64,000 nt of DNA from Podospora pseudoanserina (Eukaryota; Ascomycota; Sordariomycetes; Sordariales; Podosporaceae): positions 2,418,001 to 2,482,000 of the forward strand of contig NC_085925.1 in the NCBI RefSeq assembly GCF_035222485.1, in the 5' to 3' direction. Positions 1 through 10,849 of the stretch are shown here, piece by piece. Made by a program: the position numbers and the translations under genes. Under the pieces are notes generated by a model that saw only the letters and a list, made by a program, of their open reading frames with translations, did not search any database and was not told the DNA's origin. The stretch's first letter is position 1. The number at the start of each line of letters is the position of its first letter.

Positions 1-1444
1 CCACCTCCCTCCCCACCGCCCCCCAAATCAAGTCTTACCTCGTCTCCATCGCGGAAAAATACTCCCTCCTCCCAGGCAGAATAACATTTTGCTCGTCGGT
101 CCAACAATGCGAATGGCTTCCCAGCCCCATCTCCCGATGGCGACTGACGGTCCTCTCCCACAACGCCATCTCCCACCACGAATGCCAGTTTCTTTTTTCC
201 GGAACTGGGATTTTGTTCCATCCGAAAACATCCTCTTTTTTCTCCCTCCCCGGTGCCGGGTCGTTTTCTGGGACGGTGATGCATTCTGCTAGGTGGGACC
301 ACAGTGTTGACCTCGGCAACAAAAAGGTGATGTTGTTTGGGAACGGGTGTTCCGCTTCGCAGATTGTACCGGCGTTGCTTGGGAGGAACAACAACGCTGA
401 GGTTTGCTCTTCCGGACGTGACTATAATGTTGATAAGATAACGCAGTTTGTCCACTCGAGGCATTATGTCATTCCCTCCTTGGCAGAGCTTTTTCCTTTG
501 GCGCTTCTGGAACGGCTGCCGCGCGGGCTTCAAAGGTTGTTGTGTATCTTGATTGGGGAGATGGATTTCATCGCGATGAGGGAGAACAAGGTTGGGAGGT
601 GGATCAGACGGAAAAAAACGGAGGAGGTGAAAAGGTATATGAGGGAGACGGTGCCGGAGAGGTATAGCGATTTGGTGGTGCCGGAGGGGGTTGAGTTTGG
701 GTACAAGAGACGGGTGTATGACCCGGGGTATTTGAGGGCGTTGCATGATGAACGGGTTGAGTTGGTTGGGGAGCGGGTTGTGGAGGTGGTACCTGAGGGA
801 GTGAAGACGGAAGGGGGGAGGTTGGTGGAGGGGGATGTGATTGTGCTGGCGACGGGGTTTGAGACGAATAGGTTTTTGGAGGGGGTTGAGGTGGTTGGGA
901 GGGGGGGGGAGAGGTTGGGGGACCATTGGGGGGAGGATGTGAGTGATGGGGATAGTCTGGATGGGAAGAAGGGGGTGAAGGGGGTGGGTGCTTATGAGAC
1001 GGTGGCGGTGGGGGGGTTTCCGAATTTCTTTATGTTGGCTGGTGAGTTTTCTTGTCTCTGTTGGGTTTGGGGGGATATCTTACTGACATGCGATGAAAAG
1101 GACCAAACTCTGTCACGGGACACACCTCTGTTATCATCGCCATCGAGAACGCCATCACGCTCGCGATGAACGTTATCAAGCCTATTCTCTCCAAAGGGAG
1201 TAAAGTGAAAGAAGTGGAAGTAACACCCGAGGCGGAGAGGCAGTGGGTGAGCAATGTGCAGGACGAGTTGAACAACAAGACGATCTGGGGCGGTGGAGGT
1301 AACAAGACCGCGGCGGAGTCGTGGTATGTCAAGCTTGATGAGAAGACGGGCAAGAGGTGGAACGCGATGTTGTACCCGGGATATCAGCTCGGTGCCTGGT
1401 ACCGGGCGAGGAAGCCTAGGAAGGAAGATTGGGTGTATCAGTAG
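1..1444 (+). CDS. Baeyer-Villiger type FAD monooxygenase, 5' end outside window
   Basis: The reading frame is open from base 3, so the N-terminal FAD-binding glycine motif lies beyond the left edge. About 460 residues are visible. Exons are <1-1041 and 1101-1444, joined across a 59-base intron with a GTGAGT donor and a TACTGAC branch site. The joint gives GPNSVTGHTSV, a hallmark of this family. The type I fingerprint FxGxxxHxxxWD is present (FSGTVMHSARWD), followed by a second Rossmann motif FGNGCSASQ for NADPH and an ATGFETN motif. Such enzymes use NADPH and oxygen to hydroxylate substrates or insert oxygen next to a carbonyl; the substrate cannot be read from sequence. The second glycine motif has Ala where Gly is usual (GNGCSA). 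Composition is C-rich at the start of each exon and strongly G-rich at its end. Family is secure; activity is inferred. Confidence 0.9.
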
Positions 1445-1847
1445 TGCTGAAAGGCATGATGGACAAGTACCAGCATCTGCACAGTAATTTTCTTTTTTTC
1501 TACATTAACATCTACTTTGGCATGCCCTGCAGAGAAAAAGATACTCTTCAGCTTCGCAAAGCTGGCCAACCTTTTTGATCTCAAACACAATTCGCCATGC
1601 CATCTGATTCCTTGCTTCACCGCACCATATCGCACAAGATGTCCGCCAGTACTAAAACATTATATTGAATACCCGCTATCTTCGAAAAGGTAATCTATAC
1701 CCTACTACTTCCTAGAGAAACCCTCACCAATGCCACCAAACTACCACATGTCCAGTCTGCCCACCAACCTTAGCGGTAGCCAACCAGAGTTAACAACCAA
1801 GCAATCACCAAACCACCCTCACCACCCTCACCAATCCTCACCTATCC
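1445..1847. other. Convergent intergenic tail
   Basis: Lies between the stop codons of the monooxygenase and the F-box gene, so it should hold only the two 3' UTRs. I see no further coding sequence or RNA gene. Confidence 0.6.
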
Positions 1848-3324
1848 TCACCACCAACGCCCCCAAATCCCCATCGGCCACGCCCCCCTTCCACTTCTCG
1901 GCCGAATCCAATCATCCCTCACCTCATGAAAACTCCACCCCAACCCCGCCTCCCCATCCCCCTCCCTCCAAGCCTCAACCCCCATCTCCTGGTACTGCGA
2001 CCAAAACGCCACATGATCCAAGTTGGGCAACCTATCCATCACCGCCCCAACAACCCTCCTCATCTCCTTCTCCACCTCCTCCCTTGCAAAATTCTCATCC
2101 CCAGCCATATCCCTCACCCCCTCACACCGAAAATCCACCACCGGAAACGCCACCCTTTTCAGATTTGGCATTTGCTCCAACGCGCCAACAATATGGTCAA
2201 CAGCCCCGTAGTGCTCCCTCCACTCCTCCCTCCCCCCTTCAGGCTCCCACTCGGCATCATCCCCGATAAAAATCTCCTCAATGCTCTCTCTGTGCGGAGC
2301 AACGATTTGCTCCAAAATCTCCCTCGCGCCAAACATATCAAACCCATGCATCGAATCGGTGGACGCAACGAGCAATTTCTTCATTTTTCTTTCGCCGTTG
2401 GTGAATGCCTCCGCGACTTCAAGCAACGCTTCATTGTTTTCTTGCTCTGTGCCACGGATGAATTCAAAGTCCGTTACGTGAGGCCCGAGGGAGCGGCAGA
2501 CGGCTGCGATGACTCGGCCGCAGGTGATGGGGTCGAAGCTACGCCGTTGTTGCGCGGCGTTGTGGTCGTGTTCCCCAGTGGTGAACCTCACTTGGCGAGC
2601 CTGGGGGAGGATGGGGGTTGAGTTGATACCCAGGAGGGTGATGAGGTGGGCGACCTGTGGTTGTTGGAGTTCTCTGAGGTCCAGGTTGAGGTTCTGGACG
2701 TTTGGGAGGAGGGAGAGCAAGTCGAGGATCTTGTTGGCTAGTTCGGGGTGGTGGGGTTCTTCACGGTCGAGGGGATCGTGGTGTTGGAGGTAGAGGTTGA
2801 GGTTTCTGCGGGGATGGGGGGTGGTTAGTCGACGTTTCAGTACGAGGAGGAAGAGAGTGAGGACTGAAGGTCGACTGGCACCTTGACCGAATATCGCTAC
2901 AACAAATGACGGCGTACCAGAGCACCGTTACACAACAATCGTGTGACATGGGATGAAAAACATACTTGACATCCTCCACAAACGGCCGACAAGGCAGCTC
3001 GCAGCGCTGGAACCTGTCCAGCTCGGCCTTCGCGCGGGCAACAATTCGGCCCAGCTCCTCCCCAAACCTCGCGTGCGAGTCCGTCTTGAGCACGAGGGAC
3101 TGCCAGATGGCCGGTCTGAGCATGTACCCAACCTGTTTGCAAGCCGCACCAAACGCCATGGCCTCCGCTTGTGTCAAGTACTTGCCGATTTTGACAAACA
3201 ACTCCATGGGCAGGGTGAGAACGGGGGTGGCATCATCGGTCTTGATGATGTAGTTAGGGTTGGCTTTTGGGCGGCGGTGGTGGTAACGCCACCGCTTGGT
3301 GTGTCTTCGCTTTCCCTTTGACAT
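1848..3324 (-). CDS. F-box protein with leucine-rich-like C-terminal part
   Basis: Two exons, 3324-2966 and 2805-1848, encode 438 residues. The 160-base intron has a GTATGT donor, a GACTAAC branch site and a CCGCAG acceptor; the split lysine codon restores a continuous frame. The chosen start gives a basic N-terminus (MSKGKRRHTKRW). Residues about 35-80 match an F-box (TLPMELFVKIGKYL followed by AxAxFGAACKQ). The C-terminal part has repeated phrases such as LPNVQNLNL, MPNLKRVAF and LPNLDHVAF, typical of degenerate leucine-rich repeats. F-box proteins dock substrates on Skp1-cullin1 ubiquitin ligases; the substrate here is unknown. An in-frame upstream start at 3423 is possible but follows an A-run and adds an unlikely leader. 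Confidence 0.8.
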
Positions 3325-5259
3325 TCTTGTTAAGAGATAAAAAGACGTATATATATGTGTGTGTGTCTCTTTGAGGAGACGTAGGAGCCAAAGCGATGCT
3401 GAATGGGAACAAAAAAAAAACAAGAAAAAGCGAAGAGGTTAAGCAAAGATGTGGTGATGATGGCTGGGGGAGGGAGAGTTAGAGAGAGAGATGGGAGGGA
3501 AGGATGGACGGGAGGTGGCAGCCCGTTGAATACCCGAGGAAGAGGCCCCGGGCAAGAGCAAGACTGGGCTTCACCTCCCCGTATTCGCTTGGACCCGCTT
3601 AATCCACTTTGCCAGGCTCATCTCGCCAAAATGGATTCACTAGGCGTCGGCGGTGCTCTTGTATATTCACTGGTTCCAACTTGGGGAGTAGAGGTGACGT
3701 GATTGTGGTTCTTGATACGGAAGTCGTTAGGTTACTCTCCCATCTTTAACGTCGGGATAGTGAATGTCACCGAGGCTGGGGGTGCTGGTAGGGGATGGGG
3801 GCTGCTACCACGGGGCACGTCAAGGACAAGAAAATAGAGACAGTCTCCGTGAATGAGGGCCTTGGAAGATGGTGAGAAGACATCGGTACACAGGGAGTTG
3901 AAAGGCCCATGGTGTAGATGATTGATCCTTGAAAGGATCGTCGGTAGACTTTCAAAGACGAGTAAGAGATAGTTGCGAAGCCTTTAAACATGGTCGGGAG
4001 GCATACTAACTATGTTCAAAGCCCTTGATATCTCGCCGCAGTCTTTTTTCTTCTGTCTACAAGGCCGTTAATGATAGTCTTGGGGCATGTTGGGTATCCC
4101 AAGGACGCAGCAAAGTTGTGAACAAAGGCGATGATATTATCATGTATAAAAAGAAAGAGGACAGGCCGTAGACTAGACTGAAAAGATGTAGAAGACGAAG
4201 GCAGTTGATCCGTGCCCACGTGACATGTCCAGGACTGTTTTTCACTCCCTTGATACCCCATCGCAGTCTCCTTTTCTGTTCACATCGTATGTGCTGGGTA
4301 TGCACTTTGCGACTAGCAATTGGCATATTTTCACTTGATAACACTTGCAAAAGTGATCCCAGAATGTCAGGACGGAAGATGATGTTTGCTGTGATGGCTA
4401 CCATGATGGCGACGGCTATGCCTTAGCATTCATGATGGGCAACCATACCATTGTGTGATGAATGATGGATTGGGTTTCCCCGGTTAAATATGGGAGTATA
4501 ATGCTGTAAAACATTTGGAATCTCATATCCATATTGTATCATGGAACATCACGGACTGGCCTGTGCTGGGAAAATAGCTGCATGGCTCTCTTATACAAGG
4601 TGCAAATACCCCTGAATTCCCCCCTGAGCAACAAACATCAACAAACTGTGCCAGAATGGAAACACTGACCTGTCCCTTAGTCGATATAGATTGCAGGATT
4701 GCACATATACCAGCGCGCAAACAACATTTCACCATACACATCACCAACACCTTCAGATACCATTCTTAGTACTCTCATTAGGTGATCTCTTTTCAGCTGC
4801 TGCTACAAAAGACTTTTATACCAGCAGGCTCCCATTCATCGCTTAATCATACTCAAAGATACCACATCGCTACCAATGTATGAAAAGCTGAGCTGGGCAA
4901 CCCTTCCTGGTTAGGTAGCCTATGATATGTTCGCTGTATCATTGTATAACTGAATCTGTTTTTGACTTTCTTTGATTGGTTTCCCTAGCCAAAGCAGAAT
5001 GTGACTTTTGCAGCAAGCAGTCAGACCGGGTGACGCGCCGGAGGGCAAGGCAGCATACGACACAACATCTTTCCACTTGAGATCTCGCATCGCAATTTTC
5101 TCCTGATTTTTCCTTTCTTTGCATCTCACCAACATTTCTTACCAACATCACGAGCGAAGCATCGCGACATCTCGGGCAACAAACACATTCTCGCCGTTGC
5201 TACAGCAACCCTCAGGGGCTCCATGAAAGCATGATAGCAATCCAAGACTTGATTTTAGC
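3325..5259. other. Long intergenic stretch without a supported gene
   Basis: Nearly 2 kb that includes the F-box promoter. Only short overlapping frames of low-quality composition occur. Two loosely similar blocks around 4028-4118 and 4252-4316 share a GCAGTCT..TTTTCT..GCTGGGTAT-like order and may be old duplicated sequence. I find no tRNA, no terminal repeats and no protein family match. Confidence 0.4.
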
Positions 5260-5830
5260 CTAGTATACTAAACTACCGCCGAACCCATCGAGCGGAGATT
5301 CCAAGAAATCTATTCCCTTCATCTCAACAACCCCCATTTTCGCATTCCACTCCGGCCTCAACTCTTTTCTCACACTCTCTGTAAACCCCTCAAGAGCAAA
5401 TTTACTCGCGTGATAAAACGCACTGCCAGGGGCGGTAAGCCGGCCGCCGATGGAGGTTATATTCAAAATCACCCCCTCCCCCCCCCCCTTTACCACCAGA
5501 CTGCCCCACGTGTCGAACCGCATGTAAGGTTAGTAAGGCTGCGGACCCCAGAAGTTTGTCTGGAATTGGTCTTGGGCAAGGGAGAGGTTGGCGCGGGAGA
5601 GGTTGGCGCGGGAGAGGAGGATGGACTTGCTGTCCCCGGTGAGGAGGTAGCCTCGCGTTGTTGATTACGATGTCCAAGGCGCCAAAGTGGGTGAGGGTGG
5701 TGGATATGGCGGGGGTGATGGTTGAGAGTGTGTGTTCGAGGTTTGCTGATTGTGATGGGGTGATGTGACGATGTGCGGGAGGGGAGAGAGGTTGATGGCG
5801 GTTTATATAGATGATGATGAAGATGATTGG
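5260..5830 (-). pseudogene. Broken short-chain dehydrogenase/reductase
   Basis: The intact C-terminal frame reads VILNITSIGGRLTAPGSAFYHASK and then FALEGFTESVRKEL, the catalytic Ser/Tyr-x3-Lys block of classical SDR enzymes. Upstream on the same strand the NAG motif region (LDIVINNA then GYLLTGDSK) and the alpha-E helix (LAQDQFQTNFWG) can be read, but in different frames: one shift lies inside NNA/GYLL and an in-frame stop lies near 5531, between NFWGPQPY and the C-terminal half. The N-terminal Rossmann glycine motif was not found. A 15-base unit is repeated about 2.5 times at 5581-5615 and duplicates the residues RANLS. A TATATAAA string at 5802-5809 sits where the missing N-terminus should be. 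I read this as a decayed host gene. Confidence 0.7.
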
Positions 5831-6209
5831 GGGGGGGGAGGGGGAAGCTTCGATGGCAGTGGGACTGCTATCGATGGACGGCGATGGTATTATTACCTAT
5901 GCTACCAGCAACATATTCTTGTTGCCTCAATGACAGGCCGTACAGCAGGTAAGATATTCCCTTGTGTCATATGGCAGTCTCTCAATATGGCGACCCACAG
6001 TAAGCAATACCTATCGTAGCATCACAGCCTTAGCTCTGGCATTCTAACCCGCAGCCGAAGCGGACACTAGCGGATCAGGTTTAACGTGTTACCATCACCC
6101 GCCATAGCCATAGCCATAGCAATAGCCGGCACAATACCACTTGATCATCATAGGCCTGTAAATCTCAAATCAAATCTTCCATTGCGCTGCAAACATGCCT
6201 ACCGTTCGA
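5831..6209. other. Intergenic stretch
   Basis: Region between the SDR relic and the 3' end of the permease. It begins with a GAT-rich and G-rich low-complexity run near 5810-5850. Nothing else is recognisable. Confidence 0.4.
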
Positions 6210-7983
6210 TCACCTCTCAACTTTAATCCCATCCGACTCAGGAGGCCCAACATAAACTACCAAAATCATCAGCACCCACTCATCATCAGACCCCAAAGAA
6301 TCAACTCACCTTTCCTCGCATAAACCCCATACCAAACCGCACTCAACACCATAAACCCCATAAACACCACAATCGCATAGTTCATCGTCACCTCATCCAC
6401 CGGCAACACCTGCGGCATCGAAAACAGCACCGTCTCAAACACAATCCACAACACGGCAATCACATTTACCACCCACCCAACCTTCGCCCCCATCGTCCAC
6501 CGCGCGGCATTCACCTCCCTCCGGCGATGCCACATGCTGATCGAGATGGGAATCGCATACGACACGGCAAGTGATATCACGCCCACAGAGACAAACGCCA
6601 AGAAGGCAGACGACGACCCAAGGTTGATCAGCCCGAGCAGCATCTGAACAACTGTCGTCAGCGCCAGAGCCCAGATGGGCACCCCGCGGCGGGCATCAAC
6701 CCTGCTCCAGAGTCTCGAGACAGGTATGGCCTTGTCACGGGCGAACGCCCAGGTGCAACGCGACGCGGCGACGGTGATGGAGATGGAGCAAAAAAACGTG
6801 ATGATCAGGACGAGGATGCTCAGTCCCAAGCCCCCAGCGGGGGAGCCCATGACAGCAGCAAAGATGTAAGGCAAAGCCTGGGCGACGGGGGCGTCGAGGA
6901 TGTATTCCAAGGCCGGCATGGTGGCGCATATAGGGATGATCTACACCTGTGGTCAGCAACTCTCTCTCACGGACGAAAAGAATAGCAAGACATACGAAGA
7001 AAAGCCCAGCAACCCCCCCAACCGGCACACAAAGCGCAATCGCCCTCGGCAGCTTGACCGCCGGATCATCACACTCCTCCGCCATGGCCGACACCATCCC
7101 AATGGCACTAAACGTATACGCCGCCGGCAACACCCCGATGAAGAAACTGAAACCCCCCCACCCACTCAAACTGGTATCATACCCCCCCAACGTCTCCCCC
7201 ACCTCATTCCTCCCCACCTCCGCCTTGGCAGATAAACAAACAAGCGTCGCCAAAATCGCCACGGCAGTAAACGCCGCGCAGGCGGTATCAACCGCCGGCA
7301 GCAACCTATTCCCGTAAGCGCATATCAAAAACGTTATACCGCAGATCGCGTAGAAGATGAGCAGCAACTGCCACGGCTCAATGATAAAATCAGGGTGGTA
7401 CAGCGCCACGCAGGCGGCGATGAGGGAGGCAAACCCAAAGTTGACCGAGAGAGTAATTGTCCAGTTGCCTATCAGCCAGGTCCATCCTGTGACGAAAGAG
7501 AGGACGGTGCGGAAGCGGGGAGGGGCGAGTTGGAAGGACCAGTAGTAGGGGCCTGCTGAGGTGGGATAGCGGGAGGCGAGCTCGCCTAGGGAGAGGGCGA
7601 TGCACTCGTCTACGATCAGAACTAAGATCCAGCCCAGGAACATGGGGAGTTGGCCTGGTTTTGTTAGTTATTATCATTTGTTCTGTAGGCAAGGAAAGGA
7701 CTCGCCCCCGCCGTAGATGGCGCTGATGAGGGGACCGCCGAAGCCGTAGGGTATCTAGAGTTCAAATCACACATCAGTCTCCTCTTAACCTTGCCCAGCA
7801 TGGCGATGATCGTACAGCAGCAATAGCCAAGCTCTGAAACAACAGCGTAAACATTGACCGGTTCCGCTTCAGCTCAGGCTTGTACCCCAGCAGATTGAGG
7901 ATGTCCGTCTCGGGGGTGGCGTTTCCCAACTGCGCCTCGACAGCCCCATTGCCCACGGGCGGCTTCTTTTCCATGTCTGCCAT
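6210..7983 (-). CDS. Amino acid/GABA-type permease (APC superfamily)
   Basis: Five exons (7983-7816, 7754-7706, 7654-6996, 6940-6310, 6256-6210) encode 517 residues, the usual size for fungal GABA/choline-type permeases. Joined exons give SLAIAAIPYGFGGPLISA, then YGGGQLPMFLGW, ELASRYPTSAGPYYW in the first conserved region, and a C-terminus ending ARKVYVGPPES, all typical of this group. About 12 hydrophobic segments are visible. It should import a small amino compound with protons across the plasma membrane. The intron at 7655-7705 begins GC rather than GT and has a TAACTAAC branch site. The gene is divergent from the ammonium transporter, and the shared upstream region carries several GATA-type sites, so nitrogen control is plausible. 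Substrate choice (GABA, choline or other) is not resolvable. Confidence 0.9.
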
Positions 7984-9146
7984 TTCTAGAGGTGAGTGAT
8001 TCGGTACGGGCCGAGAAGCTACACTAGGCAGTGTACATGCAGGGCCAAGACGGATGGAGGGTATTCTTGGCAGTAGCGGTGGTGGTAGATTGCAGTAGAC
8101 AACAAGATATGAGTGCTCGGAAAGAAAGGCCTTGGCGGAGGGTTTTATATGCAAGATTCCACGGCAGCCAGTGAACCAGTACAGGGGGGCGTTGATTCCC
8201 TCGCTAGGATGGAGGTCTCACAAGCTGTGTGCCGGATCACCAACCAGCTGCCCCGCGTGCATCATCGGGTCGATAGTCTGGGATGGGGAAGCAACGACAT
8301 ATCGCCCGGGAAAGGGCGTGATAGGCTGAGGATGGTGTGTCATGGTGGTGGTTGTACACGACGGCGCAGGGGGCTCAGAGAATGATGGATGGATGCAAAC
8401 CTGGGGATTCCGATGTTTTGTTAGCTGACCGAGTAGGTGTGGTAGTGAGAGTGCTTTGTCTGGAGCTGTAAATGGACAAATTGATCAACATCGGGGAGTC
8501 CATCCGGCGCTAATCCTCATCGAGCAAAAAAGTACAACCAACCAACCAACCAACCACTTACACATGCATAGCACCACGGCGTTGCATCGGAAGCTTTTGT
8601 TCCCCTTATCTCCACCGTAGCTCTTATCAGAGGGGGGGGCCGGTTTGTATGTACATAAATGTCTTATCAACAGGTATCACAACGCATCATCTCCTCCCCA
8701 ACCCAACCCAACCCCGCTCTTGGGGGAGCTGTATACCACTTTCAGAAATAATTGGGAGAGAAAAAAGAGGAAAATGAACCCAAAAGAAGAAGGTGATTAC
8801 CGAGGTCGTGGTTTTGTAGAGGAGGGGGGGAAGAGGGCGCGGATGGCCGGATGGGTACATATATATTGATCCTACCTACCTTCGCAACCAACAGCATGAT
8901 GTCGACCATCTGCGTGCGGTATTGTTGGTTCTCAGAGGGTAATTTTCTTATCTTTTTCGACATTGGGAAGATATTTCTTGCTTGCTTGCTTGCTTGCTTG
9001 TTACACACCACGAACAGCACCTTGTTTATTGGGTTGGGTGAATGACACACTTTTTTACCTCGTTGCTTTCCTTGTATCCATCCGATTCATTAAAGTAAGC
9101 ACGACAGACAGACAGACAGACAGACCGATTGGCAAAAAGAGGAAAA
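7984..9146. other. Divergent intergenic region between permease and ammonium transporter
   Basis: Holds both promoters. It contains three short tandem repeats: AACC units near 8537-8554, CTTG units near 8978-9000 and ACAG units near 9101-9123 just before the transporter start. GATA-type sites are listed separately. No convincing coding sequence. Confidence 0.6.
8319..8952. promoter_or_regulatory. Cluster of GATA-factor type sites
   Basis: CTTATC (GATAAG on the other strand) occurs at 8605-8610, 8623-8628, 8663-8668 and 8947-8952, with TGATAG at 8319-8324. AreA/NIT2 nitrogen regulators bind paired WGATAR sites, and the first two copies are only 18 bases apart. The cluster lies between two nitrogen-transport genes, which supports nitrogen repression control. 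The site function is inferred from motif and context only. Confidence 0.5.
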
Positions 9147-10768
9147 ATGGCCTCCTCGGTCGTCGCCGCCTGGGAGGACTGCGATAAGATAGACACCCTG
9201 TTTATCCTCGTCTGCACGGTAATCTGCTGGACCATTGTCCCGACTGTATGTTTTCCCTCATCACCACACCATCATCACAAACCCTAACCCACCCCTTCCC
9301 TCTTTTCCCTTTCCCCTTTCCCCTTTCCTCCCCCCCTTCCCCTTACAAGTCATTAACACCCCGCCCCCCAACCCCCCACAGGTAGGAATAGCCTACAGCG
9401 GCTACACCTGGCGCCGCAACTCCCTCACCGCCGCCCTCCCCGCCGTCCTCGTGATCTCAATCTGCTCCATCCAGTGGTTCGTCCTCGGCTACTCCCTTGC
9501 CTACGGCCCGGGAAACGGCTGGTTCTTCGGCTCCTGGACCGCCCACCTCTTCCACCGCGACGTCCTCTCCTCGCCCGTCGGCACCATCCCCGCCATTTTG
9601 TTCAGTGAATTCCAGCTCGTCTTTGAAGCCACGGTCTGCGCCATCGCAGTAGGCGGGTTCGTAGAACGGGGCACCATCAAGTCCTGCGCGGTGTTCATCG
9701 CGTCATGGTCAACATTCATCTACTGTCCCCTCGCGCACATGGTCTGGGGGGGTGGTGTGCTGGGGGAGGAGCTTGGAGTGTTGGATTTCGCGGGGGGTGA
9801 GCACCATCCCATTTCAATATGCTCCATCTGTTTGTATTGACTGTGAGGTGGAAAAAAAGGAACCCCCGTCCACGTCTGCTCCGGCGCCACCGCGACCGCA
9901 ATCTCCCTCTACCTCTCCTACCCCCTCTTCCGCTCCAAGAAATCCCCCCTCCGCACCCCGACCCACATCCGCCTCCACCGTCCCGGAAACTCCTTCTTCC
10001 AGCTGGTCAGCATGATCATCATCTGGGGCTCGTGGCTCGCCTTCGACGCCGGCACCGCCCTCGCGCTAAACTTCCAGTCCGTCATGGCCCTCTGCGTGAC
10101 CAACCTCTGCGCCGCCTCCGGAGCCCTCACCTGGTCGGTGATGACCTTTCTCGAATCGGGCAAGTGGTCACTCGACGCGACGTTCATGGGCGCGATTGCC
10201 GGGTTGGTGATGATCACGCCCTCGGCGGGGTTCATCGACATGCCTACTGCGTTCTTCTTTGGTGTCTTCGGCGCGGTCGTTTGTCGCCAGGCGTTGAGGA
10301 TCAAGTTCACCAAGCTGGCGCATAAGTGGAGGTGGGTCGACAATGGGGATACCTTTGCTACTCATTGTGTTGGTGGCGTGGCGGCCACCGTCATGACGGG
10401 CTTGTTTGCGCGGAGGGAGGTGGCGGCGTATGGCGGGCTGGATGTTCCCGGGGGGGTGGTGTTTGATGGGAACGTGAGGCAGTTGTGGGTGCAGATCGTC
10501 GAGGTGTTGGTCGGCTTCAGCTGGAGTTTCTTTGGGAGCTGGTTGATCATCGCGGGGATCGACTGCATCCCCGGGTTGGAGGTGCTGGCGGTTGACAAGT
10601 AAGTTTTCATTTCGGGGGCATCTGAAGAGGATGGGCTAACCTACCGTGATTAGGCATATCCATGAGGGGCTTGACTTTCACGAAACCGAGGAATCTCTCG
10701 GCGTTTTGGTGCACCCCGAGGAGGAAGATTATACCCCTACCGACAAGGGGACGATTGCTCTCGACTGA
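9147..10768 (+). CDS. Ammonium transporter (Mep/Amt family)
   Basis: Four exons (9147-9245, 9382-9796, 9860-10598, 10654-10768) encode 455 residues. Exon joints restore family signatures: LDFAGGTPVHVCSG across intron 2, and VDKHIHEGLDFHE across intron 3. The twin pore histidines appear as PVH (about residue 176) and ATHCVGG (about residue 340). Other family blocks are SEFQLVFEATVCAIAVGGF and MVWGGG. About 11 membrane segments are expected. It should take up ammonium/ammonia at the plasma membrane. The start follows an ACAG repeat and reads AAAAATGG. Stop codons of this gene and of the Zn2Cys6 factor are only 81 bases apart. The protein is slightly short at the C-terminus compared with Mep2-type sensors. 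Confidence 0.93.
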
Positions 10769-10849
10769 GTTCGCCCCCCGGCGTGTCATCTGTAGAAATC
10801 TTGACCTTCACTTGTGGTGGAGAGAATGTCTTGTAGTGTTAGGATCACC

